Below, piece by piece: positions 17,557 through 26,219 of a stretch of DNA of 64,000 nucleotides. Location of the stretch: contig OMZG01000011.1 in the NCBI GenBank assembly GCA_900315505.1, positions 1-64,000 on the forward strand, written 5' to 3'. The notes below the pieces were generated by a model. The model saw only the letters and a list, made by a program, of their open reading frames with translations, was not told the DNA's origin and ran no database searches. The translations under genes and the position numbers were made by a program. Position 1 is the first letter of the stretch. Every line of letters begins with the position of its first letter. The stretch comes from an uncultured Lachnospiraceae bacterium. Its GTDB lineage: Bacteria; Bacillota; Clostridia; Lachnospirales; Lachnospiraceae.

Positions 17557-17591
17557 ACTCATAACTCTTAACTTATAACTTATAACTTTTT
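17557..17591. repeat. Phased heptamer array at the aminotransferase 3' end (5 units)
   Basis: Five consecutive 7-base units on the plus strand: ACTCATA, ACTCTTA, ACTTATA, ACTTATA, ACTTTTT. The array covers the stop codon (17580-17582) and last codons of the minus-strand aminotransferase and extends toward the ECF gene. It is one of four heptamer arrays in the window. Confidence 0.8.
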
Positions 17592-18737
17592 CAGAAACTT
17601 CTCAATTCTGTCCAGCGCCACCTTCAGGTTCTCCATTGAGTATGCGTATGAAATCCTGATGAAGCCCTCACCGCAGTCTCCAAAGGCCGTCCCCGGTACT
17701 ACCGCTACCTTCTCAGTCTTTAAGAGGGTGGTGGCAAACTCATCAGATGTCATTCCTGTACTCTTTATCGACGGGAATACATAGAATGCACCGTATGGCT
17801 CGAAGCATGAGAGTCCCATGCCACGAAGACGGCGGAGCACATAGACGCGCCTCTCATTGTACTGCATCTTCATATCCTCTACCTCGCGGTCGCAGTGTCG
17901 TACAGCCTCGACACCAGCGTACTGTGAAGTAGTAGGAGCGCACATGATGGCGAACTGATGGATCTTGAGCATCTGCTTCAGGATGACCTCAGGAGCACAT
18001 GCATATCCGAGTCTCCAGCCCGTCATGGCAAAGGCCTTCGAGAAGCCGTTGATATAAACGGTTCTCTCCTTCATTCCAGGAAGCGATGCGATAGACACAT
18101 GATCCATCTGATATGTAAGCTCTGAATAAATCTCATCTGTCATCACATAGATATCATGACGTCTGATTACCTCTGCTATTGCTTCGAGGTCCTCCCTCTC
18201 CATTATGGCTCCGGTCGGGTTATTAGGATAAGGGAGGATGAGAACCTTTGTCTTCTCTGTGATCGCATCCTCAAGCTCCTGAGCCGTGAGACGGAACTCA
18301 TCTGACTCCTTGAGGTTGATGATCACAGGAACTCCGCCTGCGAGAACGGTACACGGTAAATAGGATACATATGAAGGCTCAGGAATGATGACCTCATCAC
18401 CAGGATCAAGCATTGCGCGAAGCCCGATGTCGATAGCCTCGCTGCCTCCGACAGTCATCATCATCTCTGTCTTCGGGTCATAGTGCAGGTCGTACTTCCT
18501 GTCGAGATACTCTGATACAGCGACCTTCAGCTCCATGAGTCCTGCATTCGACGTATAGAATGTCCGGCCCTGCTCGAGTGAATATATGGCCTCATCCCTT
18601 ACTCTCCACGGAGTATCGAAATCAGGCTCACCGACGCCGAGTGAAATGGCGTCGTCCATTGTATTTACTATATCGAAAAATTTGCGGATACCGGATGGCT
18701 TGATCTCCTGTATCTGCCTGCTTACAGGGCTCTTCAT
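17580..18737 (-). CDS. Class I/II pyridoxal-phosphate aminotransferase
   Basis: 385 residues. 'LGVGEPDFDTP' near the N-terminus, 'YPNNPTGA' and the PLP-binding lysine in 'GFSKAFAMTGWRLGY' identify fold type I, subgroup of aspartate/aromatic aminotransferases (PatA/AspC-like). The substrate is not determined. The closest known roles are aspartate, aromatic or N-acetyl-diaminopimelate transamination. The start overlaps the Lrp-type regulator stop by four bases (ATGA), so the two are translationally coupled and the regulator likely senses a related amino acid. Its last codons lie in the heptamer array. Confidence 0.9.
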   Translation of the reverse strand: MKSPVSRQIQEIKPSGIRKFFDIVNTMDDAISLGVGEPDFDTPWRVRDEAIYSLEQGRTFYTSNAGLMELKVAVSEYLDRKYDLHYDPKTEMMMTVGGSEAIDIGLRAMLDPGDEVIIPEPSYVSYLPCTVLAGGVPVIINLKESDEFRLTAQELEDAITEKTKVLILPYPNNPTGAIMEREDLEAIAEVIRRHDIYVMTDEIYSELTYQMDHVSIASLPGMKERTVYINGFSKAFAMTGWRLGYACAPEVILKQMLKIHQFAIMCAPTTSQYAGVEAVRHCDREVEDMKMQYNERRVYVLRRLRGMGLSCFEPYGAFYVFPSIKSTGMTSDEFATTLLKTEKVAVVPGTAFGDCGEGFIRISYAYSMENLKVALDRIEKFLKKL

Positions 18738-19216
18738 GACAGTTCCACCCTTTCATCCTTCTTCTGTTCGTCGACCATGATAGTTCCATGATCCTTGTAC
18801 TTCTTCAGGATAAAGTTTGTCTTCGTAGAGAGTACTGAATCAAGAGTAGACAGCTTCTGTGATACGAAGTCTGCAACCTCACGCAGTGTCTTGCCCTCAA
18901 TAGTCACCATGAAGTCGAAACCGCCTGAAATCAGATATACAGAGCTGACTTCCGGGTAATTATAGATACGCCTTGCAACTCTGTCAAATCCCATTCCTCT
19001 CTGCGGAGTGACTCTGACTTCGATGAGAGCCGTCACCTTTTCAATACCTGCCTTGTCCCAGTCCACGAGAGTAGGATATCCGCAGATCACGTGCTTGTCT
19101 TCAAGCTCTTTTATATTGTTCTTTACTGCTTCTTCATCTTCACCTACAAGGACTGCAAGCTCCTTCGGATCAATCTTACTATTCTTCTCAATTATATTTA
19201 AAATCTTTTCCTGCAT
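18734..19216 (-). CDS. Lrp/AsnC-family transcriptional regulator
   Basis: 160 residues. An N-terminal winged helix-turn-helix (about 1-50, 'IIEKNSKIDPKELAVLVG') is followed by an alpha-beta RAM ligand domain (about 70-145, 'TALIEVRVTPQRGMGFDRVA' and 'SGGFDFMVTIEGKT'). Such proteins bind amino acids and control their metabolism or transport. It is coupled by a four-base overlap to the aminotransferase. A Lys/Glu-rich tail of about 15 residues ends the protein. Confidence 0.92.
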   Translation of the reverse strand: MQEKILNIIEKNSKIDPKELAVLVGEDEEAVKNNIKELEDKHVICGYPTLVDWDKAGIEKVTALIEVRVTPQRGMGFDRVARRIYNYPEVSSVYLISGGFDFMVTIEGKTLREVADFVSQKLSTLDSVLSTKTNFILKKYKDHGTIMVDEQKKDERVELS

Positions 19217-19228
19217 TGTAATAATCTC

Positions 19229-20233
19229 CTATCCAAGTACCTTGTGGAATTCATCTGCTGCCGGCGGCTCCAGGAATCTGGTCTGACCATCATAATGAAC
19301 CACTCTGTCTCTTGTATCATTAGTCCGGCCTATTATCGAAGCACTAATCCCTTTCTCCTCAAGAGCATCGACAATCCTATCCCCTCTCTCCGCCGCTATC
19401 AGCATGCTTCCACTGCTTATCAGACAGTAGGGGTCTATATCGAAATAATCACAGATCTCTACCGTCTCCTGCCTTATCGGAATCCTCTCGATGTCCACGG
19501 AAAGTCCGACTCCCGAGGCCTCTCCCATCTCCCAGAGAGCACCGAAGATGCCACCCTCCGTGACATCGTGCATCGCGACTGCACCCGCTCCCGCGGCAAT
19601 GAGACCGTCCTGGACTACTGATATCATATTTTTAAAAGAAATGGCATTCTCCACAAATTCCTCCGGGAATTTCTGAAGCAGCTCTTCCTTCTTTTCTGCT
19701 GCTATAATCGAAGTCCCCTCAAGACCTATATACTTCGTGACCACGAGATCCATGTCAGGCTTCGCTCCGGAAGTTTCGATCATGGAATCACGGCGTACTT
19801 TTCCGACTCCTGTCACAGAGACAACCGGTCTCGTGACCGCATCGGTCACCTCTGTATGTCCGCCGATCACTGCCATGTGCAGACGCTCACAGGAGACATT
19901 GATCTCCTTCATGATCTCCTGAAGTGTATCCTCTGTAGTCTGTGGTGGCAGCATCACTGTAAGAAGTACTCCTACAGGCTCTGCTCCTGCGCTTGCCAGA
20001 TCATTGGCTGTGATATCACAGGCCAGATGACCTATATCAATGGCTGTCCCTGTGATGGGATCTGTAGACATGACGAGAACCTCATCCGGTCCGCATACCA
20101 CGGCTCCGCAGTCTTCACCTACTCCGCTACCTAGTATGACTTCATTTCTTTTTACTGTCAGAGGTCTTATCACTGACCTTTTTAGTATCCTTTCCGGAAT
20201 CTTTCCCGGACTTAGATTTATCGTCTTTTTCAT
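19229..20233 (-). CDS. AIR synthase-related protein (HypE/ThiL/SelD-like)
   Basis: 334 residues of the PurM-like superfamily. 'GKIPERILKRSVI' and 'GSGVGEDCGAVV' match the opening of HypE-like proteins. 'STDPITGT' and the metal/ATP-site stretch 'GHLACDITANDLASAGAEP', then 'GGHTEVT' and 'HDVTEGGIFGALWEM', follow. It lacks the C-terminal PRIC motif that makes true HypE (here 55535-56527) a cyanation enzyme, so a hydrogenase role is not supported. The start lies inside the VanW gene, overlapping it out of frame by 92 bases, and its ribosome site is weak, suggesting coupling. Confidence 0.8.
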   Translation of the reverse strand: MKKTINLSPGKIPERILKRSVIRPLTVKRNEVILGSGVGEDCGAVVCGPDEVLVMSTDPITGTAIDIGHLACDITANDLASAGAEPVGVLLTVMLPPQTTEDTLQEIMKEINVSCERLHMAVIGGHTEVTDAVTRPVVSVTGVGKVRRDSMIETSGAKPDMDLVVTKYIGLEGTSIIAAEKKEELLQKFPEEFVENAISFKNMISVVQDGLIAAGAGAVAMHDVTEGGIFGALWEMGEASGVGLSVDIERIPIRQETVEICDYFDIDPYCLISSGSMLIAAERGDRIVDALEEKGISASIIGRTNDTRDRVVHYDGQTRFLEPPAADEFHKVLG

Positions 20234-21755
20234 CTTTCTTTGTATCTGTCTTCTTCTCGTCCTTCTTCTCTTCAGTCTCCTCTTTTTTCTCGTCCTCTTC
20301 CTTCTCTGACTCAGATGCAGCGTTCTTCCACTTGGCCGCAGCTGTCTGGACCTTGGAGAGGTCGCCCGTCGCTATCGCAGACTGCATTGCTGCTGTGGCC
20401 TCAGCTGAGTCTGACTTCGTCCCGACAGTATATGTCGCATCTGTAGCCCTGTATACAGAACTGTTGAACTGTGTCCTGCTGACCTGCTTGCCATTTTCCT
20501 TGACGATCTTCCAGAGAACTGCCTTGAGTCCGTCATGAGGGATATCACTTGTTCTGCTGACTACTCCTACAGGCTGTGAGGAATCAGCCTTGAATGCTGT
20601 CTTGTACTTCACTGTGTCAGTAGTCTCACTCTCGAAGTCCACGCTTCTCGACGGGTCTCTCGTCTCCTTGCCATAGATGCTGAAGGTAATTGTGCTGCCA
20701 TCAGCTGATCCTTCAATGAATATCGGGTACTTCTGATCATTCTCAAACTGGAAATCCTTGATATTACCGGCGATCGCCGCATCCTCTGATGGCTGCACAT
20801 AGTGCACCATCATAGAATGATTGTATCTCTTCAGAACCTTCAGCTCAGCTCTGATCACTGCATTGTACAATGTAGTCGATACCTGGCAGATACCTCCGCC
20901 ATAGGTCATCACCGTCGTTCCATTCTCGTACGATGGGGCCTGGGCATATCCGTTCTCTGCTGTCATAGGATTCAGTGTCTTAGCTACAGAGAATTTGTCT
21001 CCCGGGTAGAGCACCGTTCCACTGATCTTCGACTCACCATTCGCTACATTCTGCTTTCTGGCCGCTGTAGATGTCGAATAATTCGTAGAAAAGGTCCCGA
21101 GCAGGTCCTTTACCTGTGAGAGCTCCTCCGCGGTTCCACGAGGCTTCTTCACCCTTGTCACAAGCTTTATTGTATCTGCTGTATTTGCCTGATCTGTAGC
21201 TGCAAAATCACTCACCGCCGCAACCGACGCATCGATATCGAGTGAATGTCCTTCCTTGCCTGCCACAAAGGTAAATGTACCGTTCTCATGCTTCAGAGTC
21301 CCGTCAACCGGCTCATCCACCAGAGCCTCCTCATTATCAGTCAGGAATTTTCTGACCTTCTCGGCGTCTACCGTGGCGCCGAGCGTAAACTCCTTTTTCT
21401 TTCCGCTGTCAATATTCTGATTCTCACGATATCTCTCAAGGAGATTTCCCTTCTTACCATAATTCATGGCCGCATCCACCGAATCACCGGCATCAGCACT
21501 GAGGCCAAGCTCTGAGGCCTTTACTGTAAGGGTTCTCTCTCCGCTCGTGAGAGTGATCGTCCTCTCGCCTGTCTGCTGTGCATAGTCTGCTATTGCTGCG
21601 GCAGCCTGCGATCCGTCCATGCCCGATACATCCACCGAGCCTATATATACATTATCTGCTATCCTCTGGGCCGCCTGTGCGTCTGTCCCAGATAAAAACA
21701 AACCTCCGAAAACAATTCCCGCTGTTAACCCCCCGGCTAACAACCATTTTTTCAT
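20142..21755 (-). CDS. VanW-family exported or membrane-anchored protein
   Basis: 537 residues. It has an N-terminal signal or anchor segment ('LLAGGLTAGIVFGGLFLSG'), then a peptidoglycan-binding-4-like region up to about 220. The VanW domain follows ('NVANGESKISGTVLYPGDKF', 'TYGGGICQVSTTLYNAV', 'HYVQPSED'). The last 60 residues are almost only Lys, Asp, Glu, Ser and Thr. VanW proteins are cell-wall associated with unknown chemistry. The start at 21755 has AAAAGGAA upstream. The charged tail overlaps the next gene by 92 bases in another frame. Confidence 0.88.
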   Translation of the reverse strand: MKKWLLAGGLTAGIVFGGLFLSGTDAQAAQRIADNVYIGSVDVSGMDGSQAAAAIADYAQQTGERTITLTSGERTLTVKASELGLSADAGDSVDAAMNYGKKGNLLERYRENQNIDSGKKKEFTLGATVDAEKVRKFLTDNEEALVDEPVDGTLKHENGTFTFVAGKEGHSLDIDASVAAVSDFAATDQANTADTIKLVTRVKKPRGTAEELSQVKDLLGTFSTNYSTSTAARKQNVANGESKISGTVLYPGDKFSVAKTLNPMTAENGYAQAPSYENGTTVMTYGGGICQVSTTLYNAVIRAELKVLKRYNHSMMVHYVQPSEDAAIAGNIKDFQFENDQKYPIFIEGSADGSTITFSIYGKETRDPSRSVDFESETTDTVKYKTAFKADSSQPVGVVSRTSDIPHDGLKAVLWKIVKENGKQVSRTQFNSSVYRATDATYTVGTKSDSAEATAAMQSAIATGDLSKVQTAAAKWKNAASESEKEEDEKKEETEEKKDEKKTDTKKDEKDDKSKSGKDSGKDTKKVSDKTSDSKKK

Positions 21756-21813
21756 ATATTCATTCCTTTTCAAAAAAGTGTTACAATATACTACACTATA
21801 GAAAGGCATACAT

Positions 21814-22461
21814 ATGATACTACTTATCTCAATATCACAGATACCCATAATCACGATCCTGCTGGTCTCCTTCATCCTGTTTGTCGCATTCAGGATCAGA
21901 CACCTGAGTGCAAAAGAGGCACAGCAGAAGGACGACTACTGGGAGCGGGAACGCAGGGCCGATCTCACCCCTGCCCGTGATCTAAGTGCTATTGACTATA
22001 TTACCATTCCAATGGAAAAATTTCCACTATCTTTTTTTGATGAGAACCCGGACGAAGAGGCTGATGTGATAATCGATGAGCTGACAGAGCTCAGTAAGAC
22101 CAGGCTTCTGAATCTGAACGGCATGTCAAATACCGATCTGAAGCTTGAATATGGCCGTAGAAACCTTGATAAAATGCAGGAGATCGCCGACCGCTTCTCC
22201 CGCGTGGAGGTGCTGCTATGCGACCTCGCGAAGTGCTTCATGGAAAAGGAAAAATACGCGGAAGCCGCTCAGATACTCGAATACGGTGTATCAATCGGCT
22301 CTGATGTTTCATCAGACTATACCCTGCTCGGAGAATGCTATAAACAGCTCGGAGAGCCTGAAAAAATCGATGAGCTCTGCAGACAGGTCGAATCCATGAG
22401 CTTCCTGATGAAAGGCACCGTACTCCGTGACCTCTCTCAACTCTCAACTCATAACTCATAA
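21814..22461 (+). CDS. Membrane-anchored TPR-like protein, unknown function
   Basis: 215 residues. One N-terminal transmembrane helix (about 2-27) is followed by a charged linker. A helical region (about 95-200) with TPR character comes next ('LLCDLAKCFMEKEKYAEAAQILEYG', split over two helices, and 'YTLLGECYKQLGEPEKI'). GAAAGG precedes the ATG. It is divergent from the VanW gene and convergent with nth; their stop codons overlap by six bases inside a heptamer array that supplies its last residues. I infer no function beyond protein-protein contact. Confidence 0.75.
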   Translation: MILLISISQIPIITILLVSFILFVAFRIRHLSAKEAQQKDDYWERERRADLTPARDLSAIDYITIPMEKFPLSFFDENPDEEADVIIDELTELSKTRLLNLNGMSNTDLKLEYGRRNLDKMQEIADRFSRVEVLLCDLAKCFMEKEKYAEAAQILEYGVSIGSDVSSDYTLLGECYKQLGEPEKIDELCRQVESMSFLMKGTVLRDLSQLSTHNS

Positions 22462-22469
22462 CTCACAGC
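22435..22469. repeat. Phased heptamer array across two convergent stop codons (5 units)
   Basis: Units TCTCAAC, TCTCAAC, TCATAAC, TCATAAC and TCACAGC follow each other without a break. They encode the C-termini of both the plus-strand TPR protein (stop 22459-22461) and minus-strand nth (stop from 22456). Confidence 0.8.
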
Positions 22470-23082
22470 TCCCACACAGGTCGCTCAGGAAGCACTCCTG
22501 GCACTTTGGCGAGCGGGCCGTGCATATAGAGCGGCCGAGAGCAATGAACTGGATATTGATCGCTATCCAGTGCTCCCTGGGGATTTTTTTCATCAGATCC
22601 CCTTCGACTTTCGCAGGATCCTTTTCTTCTGTAAATCCCAGTCTTCTTGAGATCCGACCTACATGAGTATCAACCACTATCGACGGGTCGTGATATATAT
22701 TCCCGCGGATCACATTGGCTGTCTTCCTGCCCACTCCCGGAAGGGATGTGAGTTCCTCGATCGTCCGCGGAACCTCTCCACCATAATCATCGAGAAGGCG
22801 TCTCGCGCATGCCTTTATATTTTTCGCCTTATTGTGATAGAATCCGGTCGCATGGATATCCTCTTCAAGCTCTGATAAATCCGCATCCGCAAATGCCTGG
22901 ACCGTCGGATATTTCTTATATAATTTCTCTGCGACCTCATTTACCTTCTTATCAGTACACTGTGCTGACATTATGGTAGAAAAAAGCAGCTGCCACGGGG
23001 TATCATAATGCAGGTAACACGGGATGTCCCTGCCATATACCTCGTCCAGCCGCCTCAGTATCTCTTCTGTTCTCTTATTCAT
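22456..23082 (-). CDS. nth: Endonuclease III (DNA glycosylase/AP lyase)
   Basis: 208 residues. A helix-hairpin-helix, 'LPGVGRKTANVI', carries the catalytic Lys. The catalytic Asp lies in 'VVDTHVGRISRRLG'. The C-terminal [4Fe-4S] motif is complete (C-x6-C-x2-C-x5-C). It removes oxidised pyrimidines and cuts abasic sites. The start overlaps the upstream membrane-protein gene's stop by four bases (ATGA). The final residues after the cluster come from the heptamer array. Confidence 0.97.
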   Translation of the reverse strand: MNKRTEEILRRLDEVYGRDIPCYLHYDTPWQLLFSTIMSAQCTDKKVNEVAEKLYKKYPTVQAFADADLSELEEDIHATGFYHNKAKNIKACARRLLDDYGGEVPRTIEELTSLPGVGRKTANVIRGNIYHDPSIVVDTHVGRISRRLGFTEEKDPAKVEGDLMKKIPREHWIAINIQFIALGRSICTARSPKCQECFLSDLCGSCEL

Positions 23083-23660
23083 ATAAATGCACTCAGCAGT
23101 GATGCAAGTCCTGCAATTATCAGAAGCACGGCTCCAATCACATATACCCTCGGACGCGAAGCAAATCCGTATCTGTAGCCTGTATAGATACCCATCGATA
23201 CCACGACTATGGTAGATGCCACAGTGAACAGCATCATAAGCCAGATATTCGCTGCCATGAGTCCGCTTGCAAGTCCGGCTAAGAGAGTGTAAATAGCGCC
23301 TGCAAGAATGATGAGCACATAATACTTCACGCTCATCTCCTCACGCTTCTCCTCTATGTCATCGTGCCGCAGAGCCTTGTGGATAAGCCTCACGGCCAGC
23401 AGGAAATATATGATGGCTGCAAGCCCGAAGCCCAGGTTACTCGCATCTCTCACCTCATCATGCTGCACCATCTCGTAGGTGATGAAATATCCTCCGAAGA
23501 AAAATATGCACTGAATCAGTGCAAGCAGCAGACACGTCGGGATAAGGATCTTCGGATTTATCTTCTGGAGCATTGCGCCGCGTATCTCCATAGCCGCATA
23601 TACATCAAAACCGATACCTACTATGATCAGCAGGTTCAGTAAGTCAACAAACCAGTTCAT
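23079..23660 (-). CDS. Six-helix membrane protein, MntP/YtaF-like
   Basis: 193 residues with six hydrophobic segments in two groups of three and a cytoplasmic loop ('HDDIEEKREEMS'). The opening 'IVGIGFDVYAAMEIRGAM' resembles the first helix of MntP-type manganese exporters, where a conserved Asp lies in the membrane. Overall similarity is loose, so transport of a metal is only a suggestion. It is translationally coupled to nth. A gap of about 110 AT-rich bases precedes it, with no hairpin recognised. Confidence 0.6.
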   Translation of the reverse strand: MNWFVDLLNLLIIVGIGFDVYAAMEIRGAMLQKINPKILIPTCLLLALIQCIFFFGGYFITYEMVQHDEVRDASNLGFGLAAIIYFLLAVRLIHKALRHDDIEEKREEMSVKYYVLIILAGAIYTLLAGLASGLMAANIWLMMLFTVASTIVVVSMGIYTGYRYGFASRPRVYVIGAVLLIIAGLASLLSAFI

Positions 23661-23770
23661 GGGTCCTCCATACTATTTTTTTACCTACATACTATATACG
23701 AAAATACGGATTTCATAAATATTCAAATATTTTTTCGTGTAAAAAAGAGCACTACATTTTATTCAATGTG

Positions 23771-24349
23771 TCACTGATAAAGATTTGAAATGATATCCGT
23801 CAGGGAATGGCTCGCAACGTATATGAAAATATCCACGAGCTCATTCATAGGAACCCTCATATCATCCTTGACCCATTCAATCACTGCATAGCACAGGGTT
23901 GCGCTGAAGTAATCAGCCACCCGCTCTGCAGTCAGCCAGTCCTTATATGGCAGCAGCTCGTCAATCTTCTTGCGGTTCAGACGGCTCAGCGCCATTTCTG
24001 ATATTGCCTTCTTGAGTGTCTCTGAAAAAGAATTCTGCCCCTCCAGATTCACCGCCCTCGTATAGAAGGCCTTGTCCTTCTCCATTGTGGTAAGCGGCAG
24101 GATCAGAGCCTCCTTCAGCATTCCATTGTCGAGAAGCGGCTCGATCGGATCTATAAGCTCCCGTTTGATGATCCACTCCAGGAGCTCGTACTTGTCCTGA
24201 AAATGATTATAGAATGTAGGCCTGATGACTCCCGCCTCATCCGTAATCTCTCTGATTGTAATCTTTTCGATCGGCCGTGTTCTCGCCAGCTTTTTGAAGC
24301 TTTTGGCAAGCAGTTCGTCAATCTCATTTGTTCCCTGACTACTGTTCAT
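23771..24349 (-). CDS. TetR/AcrR-family transcriptional regulator
   Basis: 192 residues. The N-terminal helix-turn-helix (about 10-60) reads 'ITIREITDEAGVIRPTFYNH', typical of TetR with the terminal 'YNHFQDKYELL'. The ligand domain is of the DhaS-like type found in Clostridia. Target and ligand are unknown. The gene downstream across a 110-base gap is the MntP-like protein; upstream on the same strand lies a 72-residue protein. Confidence 0.88.
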   Translation of the reverse strand: MNSSQGTNEIDELLAKSFKKLARTRPIEKITIREITDEAGVIRPTFYNHFQDKYELLEWIIKRELIDPIEPLLDNGMLKEALILPLTTMEKDKAFYTRAVNLEGQNSFSETLKKAISEMALSRLNRKKIDELLPYKDWLTAERVADYFSATLCYAVIEWVKDDMRVPMNELVDIFIYVASHSLTDIISNLYQ

Positions 24350-24366
24350 CTGAACCTCATATATCT

Positions 24367-24585
24367 TTAAATCGGATCCTCATCAAATTCGACTGTCACG
24401 AAATACCCTTTCGGCGTCTCTCTGACATCTGTCACCACACCTTCTCTCGACTTGAGCCGTTCAAGAGTGGAATAATTTGCAGACATCGCATATGCTCTTC
24501 CAAGAGTATAATAATAAGAATTCGGGAGCTTCGATTCTGTAACAGGGAGACGGTCTCCTACCTTCAGAAGTCCTGTTCTCTCCAT
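24367..24585 (-). CDS. Small hypothetical protein, 72 residues
   Basis: Not recognised. Its start at 24585 is chosen because GGAG lies six bases before; two upstream ATGs have no such site. The composition suggests a compact soluble beta-rich domain ('[20 protein letters not shown]', '[20 protein letters not shown]') resembling a small SH3-like or regulatory fold. It lies 17 bases upstream of the TetR-type regulator gene on the same strand, so they are probably co-transcribed. Confidence 0.6.
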   Translation of the reverse strand: MERTGLLKVGDRLPVTESKLPNSYYYTLGRAYAMSANYSTLERLKSREGVVTDVRETPKGYFVTVEFDEDPI

Positions 24586-24628
24586 CTTAAACTCCATTTT
24601 TCTCAATAAAACACTTCCCTTTGAAAAA

Positions 24629-25195
24629 TTATATATCCTTCTCGTCTACGATATGTGAATCCACTACACCTTTTTCTGCTCTGTTGGCCTTGATTGCAGA
24701 ATAGATGGATGTGACTCCATCATATACCAGCATGATACCGATCACTACAAAGCTCAGATCAGGAATGAAATGCGGTGCAAGCACACAGATAATTCCGAAT
24801 ATAAGGCTGATCATTGCCAATATGAATGATGGCAGCCATGCTCCTGTTGCAGCCTTTATCGCCATGCTTGCAGTCATTTCCTGAATGGCATCTGCTATCA
24901 TCAGAACACCGAACACTATGAAGATAAGTGAAAGCGTCTGTCCCGGATGGGTAAAGATAAAGATACCGATTGCTGCTATAATGGCTCCGAGAACAATAGC
25001 AGGGATACGCAGCGTCTCATCTGCAAGCTTCGATACTATCATTACGATTCCTACGACAAGGATTGCTATTCCTATTATCCTTACGATCAGATCTGCTGCC
25101 GAGTCCGGCTTTGCTATACACAGGACTCCGAGGAAAATAGCAACCATTGCTATAACGATCTGTGAAATGCGGTTGTCCTTCATTTTCTCCTTCAT
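24629..25195 (-). CDS. DUF308/HdeD-family membrane protein
   Basis: 188 residues with six transmembrane segments in three similar helical pairs, typical of DUF308 (HdeD-like) proteins ('[20 protein letters not shown]', '[20 protein letters not shown]'). Function is unknown in Firmicutes; some members are linked with acid or envelope stress. It ends in a short charged cytoplasmic tail. The binding-protein gene lies 12 bases upstream on the same strand. Confidence 0.8.
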   Translation of the reverse strand: MKEKMKDNRISQIVIAMVAIFLGVLCIAKPDSAADLIVRIIGIAILVVGIVMIVSKLADETLRIPAIVLGAIIAAIGIFIFTHPGQTLSLIFIVFGVLMIADAIQEMTASMAIKAATGAWLPSFILAMISLIFGIICVLAPHFIPDLSFVVIGIMLVYDGVTSIYSAIKANRAEKGVVDSHIVDEKDI

Positions 25196-25207
25196 AGTGA
25201 ATCTCCT

Positions 25208-26206
25208 TTATTTCTGGAACTTTGACAGGTTGTCAGCTGTTACCTTTTCGTAAGGTATCCATATATACCTGCCATCATCAGTAGCGCCCTTGATATCATT
25301 AATCGTGCCGCCGCTCTTGATGGCGCTTATCGCATCTATGCACGCCTGAGCCACCTTATCCGTCTGCTGCAGCTCTGTATATGACATCCCGCCTGACTTG
25401 ATGGATGTGAGTGCATCGCTCGTCCCATCGATCCCGCATACAGGAATATTCGATGTGGACATACCATTCTCCTGCATATACTGCACCACTCCGAGTGCCA
25501 TAGCATCGTCATTGCAGATAGCTGCATCAAAAGTCTGGCCTGTAGTCGCAAAGCTCTGCATCATGGTATGCGCTGTCTCCTGATCATCATTTGCAAAATC
25601 AGAAAATACTATATTCACATCACAGCCCTTGTCAGTCAGATAATTCCTTGCTGCATTCGTCCGTGTGGAGGTGGAATCAGCGTCCTTCTTGCCCTTCATC
25701 ATCAGAAGATTGATCTTGTCCGGCTTTCCGAGCTTATTATATACATACTCAGCCTGATCCTGTCCGGCTGTAGTATCATCGCTGCCGACATATACGAATG
25801 AACCGGAAGCCAGGTCATCCTCTTCAGGAAGACTGTTTACAAATACTATCGGGAGTCCGTCTGCTGCTATCTCGAGCTGCTTTGCTGCACTCGGGTCATC
25901 AGCCCAGCAGATTATACCTCCGAACTTGTGCTGCTTCGCATTCTGCAGCTGCTTGATCTGTGTATTCAGTACTCCGGCTGTCTGCTGCACAGTCACTGAA
26001 AAGCCTGCCTTCTTGCCTGCTGCGCGGACAGCCTTTTCAAAATCACCTCTAGTGCCGCTCTGTGCATCAGCGAGTGTGACCAGTATCTTCTTACTCGAAT
26101 TCGTCTCTGTCGAAACAGCAGCTGTTGACTGCGATCCGCATGCACACATGCCTGCTGTAAGAGCAGCTGTAGTAAGAGCCGCCAGAATTCTCTTAAATCT
26201 CTTCAT
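25208..26206 (-). CDS. Sugar-type substrate-binding lipoprotein without ABC partners
   Basis: 332 residues. A lipoprotein signal peptide ('AALTTAALTAGMCACG') precedes a type I periplasmic-binding fold of the ribose/galactose class ('VTLADAQSGTRGDFEKAV', 'GGIICWADDP', 'AICNDDAMALGVVQYMQENG', 'VCGIDGTSDAL'). AGGAGG before the ATG at 26206 sets the start. No ABC ATPase or permease is adjacent. Instead the gene follows a chemoreceptor by 13 bases, which suggests it delivers ligand information to that receptor, as sugar-binding proteins do for Trg-type receptors. The ligand is unknown. Confidence 0.85.
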   Translation of the reverse strand: MKRFKRILAALTTAALTAGMCACGSQSTAAVSTETNSSKKILVTLADAQSGTRGDFEKAVRAAGKKAGFSVTVQQTAGVLNTQIKQLQNAKQHKFGGIICWADDPSAAKQLEIAADGLPIVFVNSLPEEDDLASGSFVYVGSDDTTAGQDQAEYVYNKLGKPDKINLLMMKGKKDADSTSTRTNAARNYLTDKGCDVNIVFSDFANDDQETAHTMMQSFATTGQTFDAAICNDDAMALGVVQYMQENGMSTSNIPVCGIDGTSDALTSIKSGGMSYTELQQTDKVAQACIDAISAIKSGGTINDIKGATDDGRYIWIPYEKVTADNLSKFQK

Positions 26207-26219
26207 CACAAGCGCCTCC

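Noticed and set aside
19229-20233. Second hypE for hydrogenase maturation
   Set aside because: The C-terminal PRIC motif is absent and the neighbourhood is amino-acid related.
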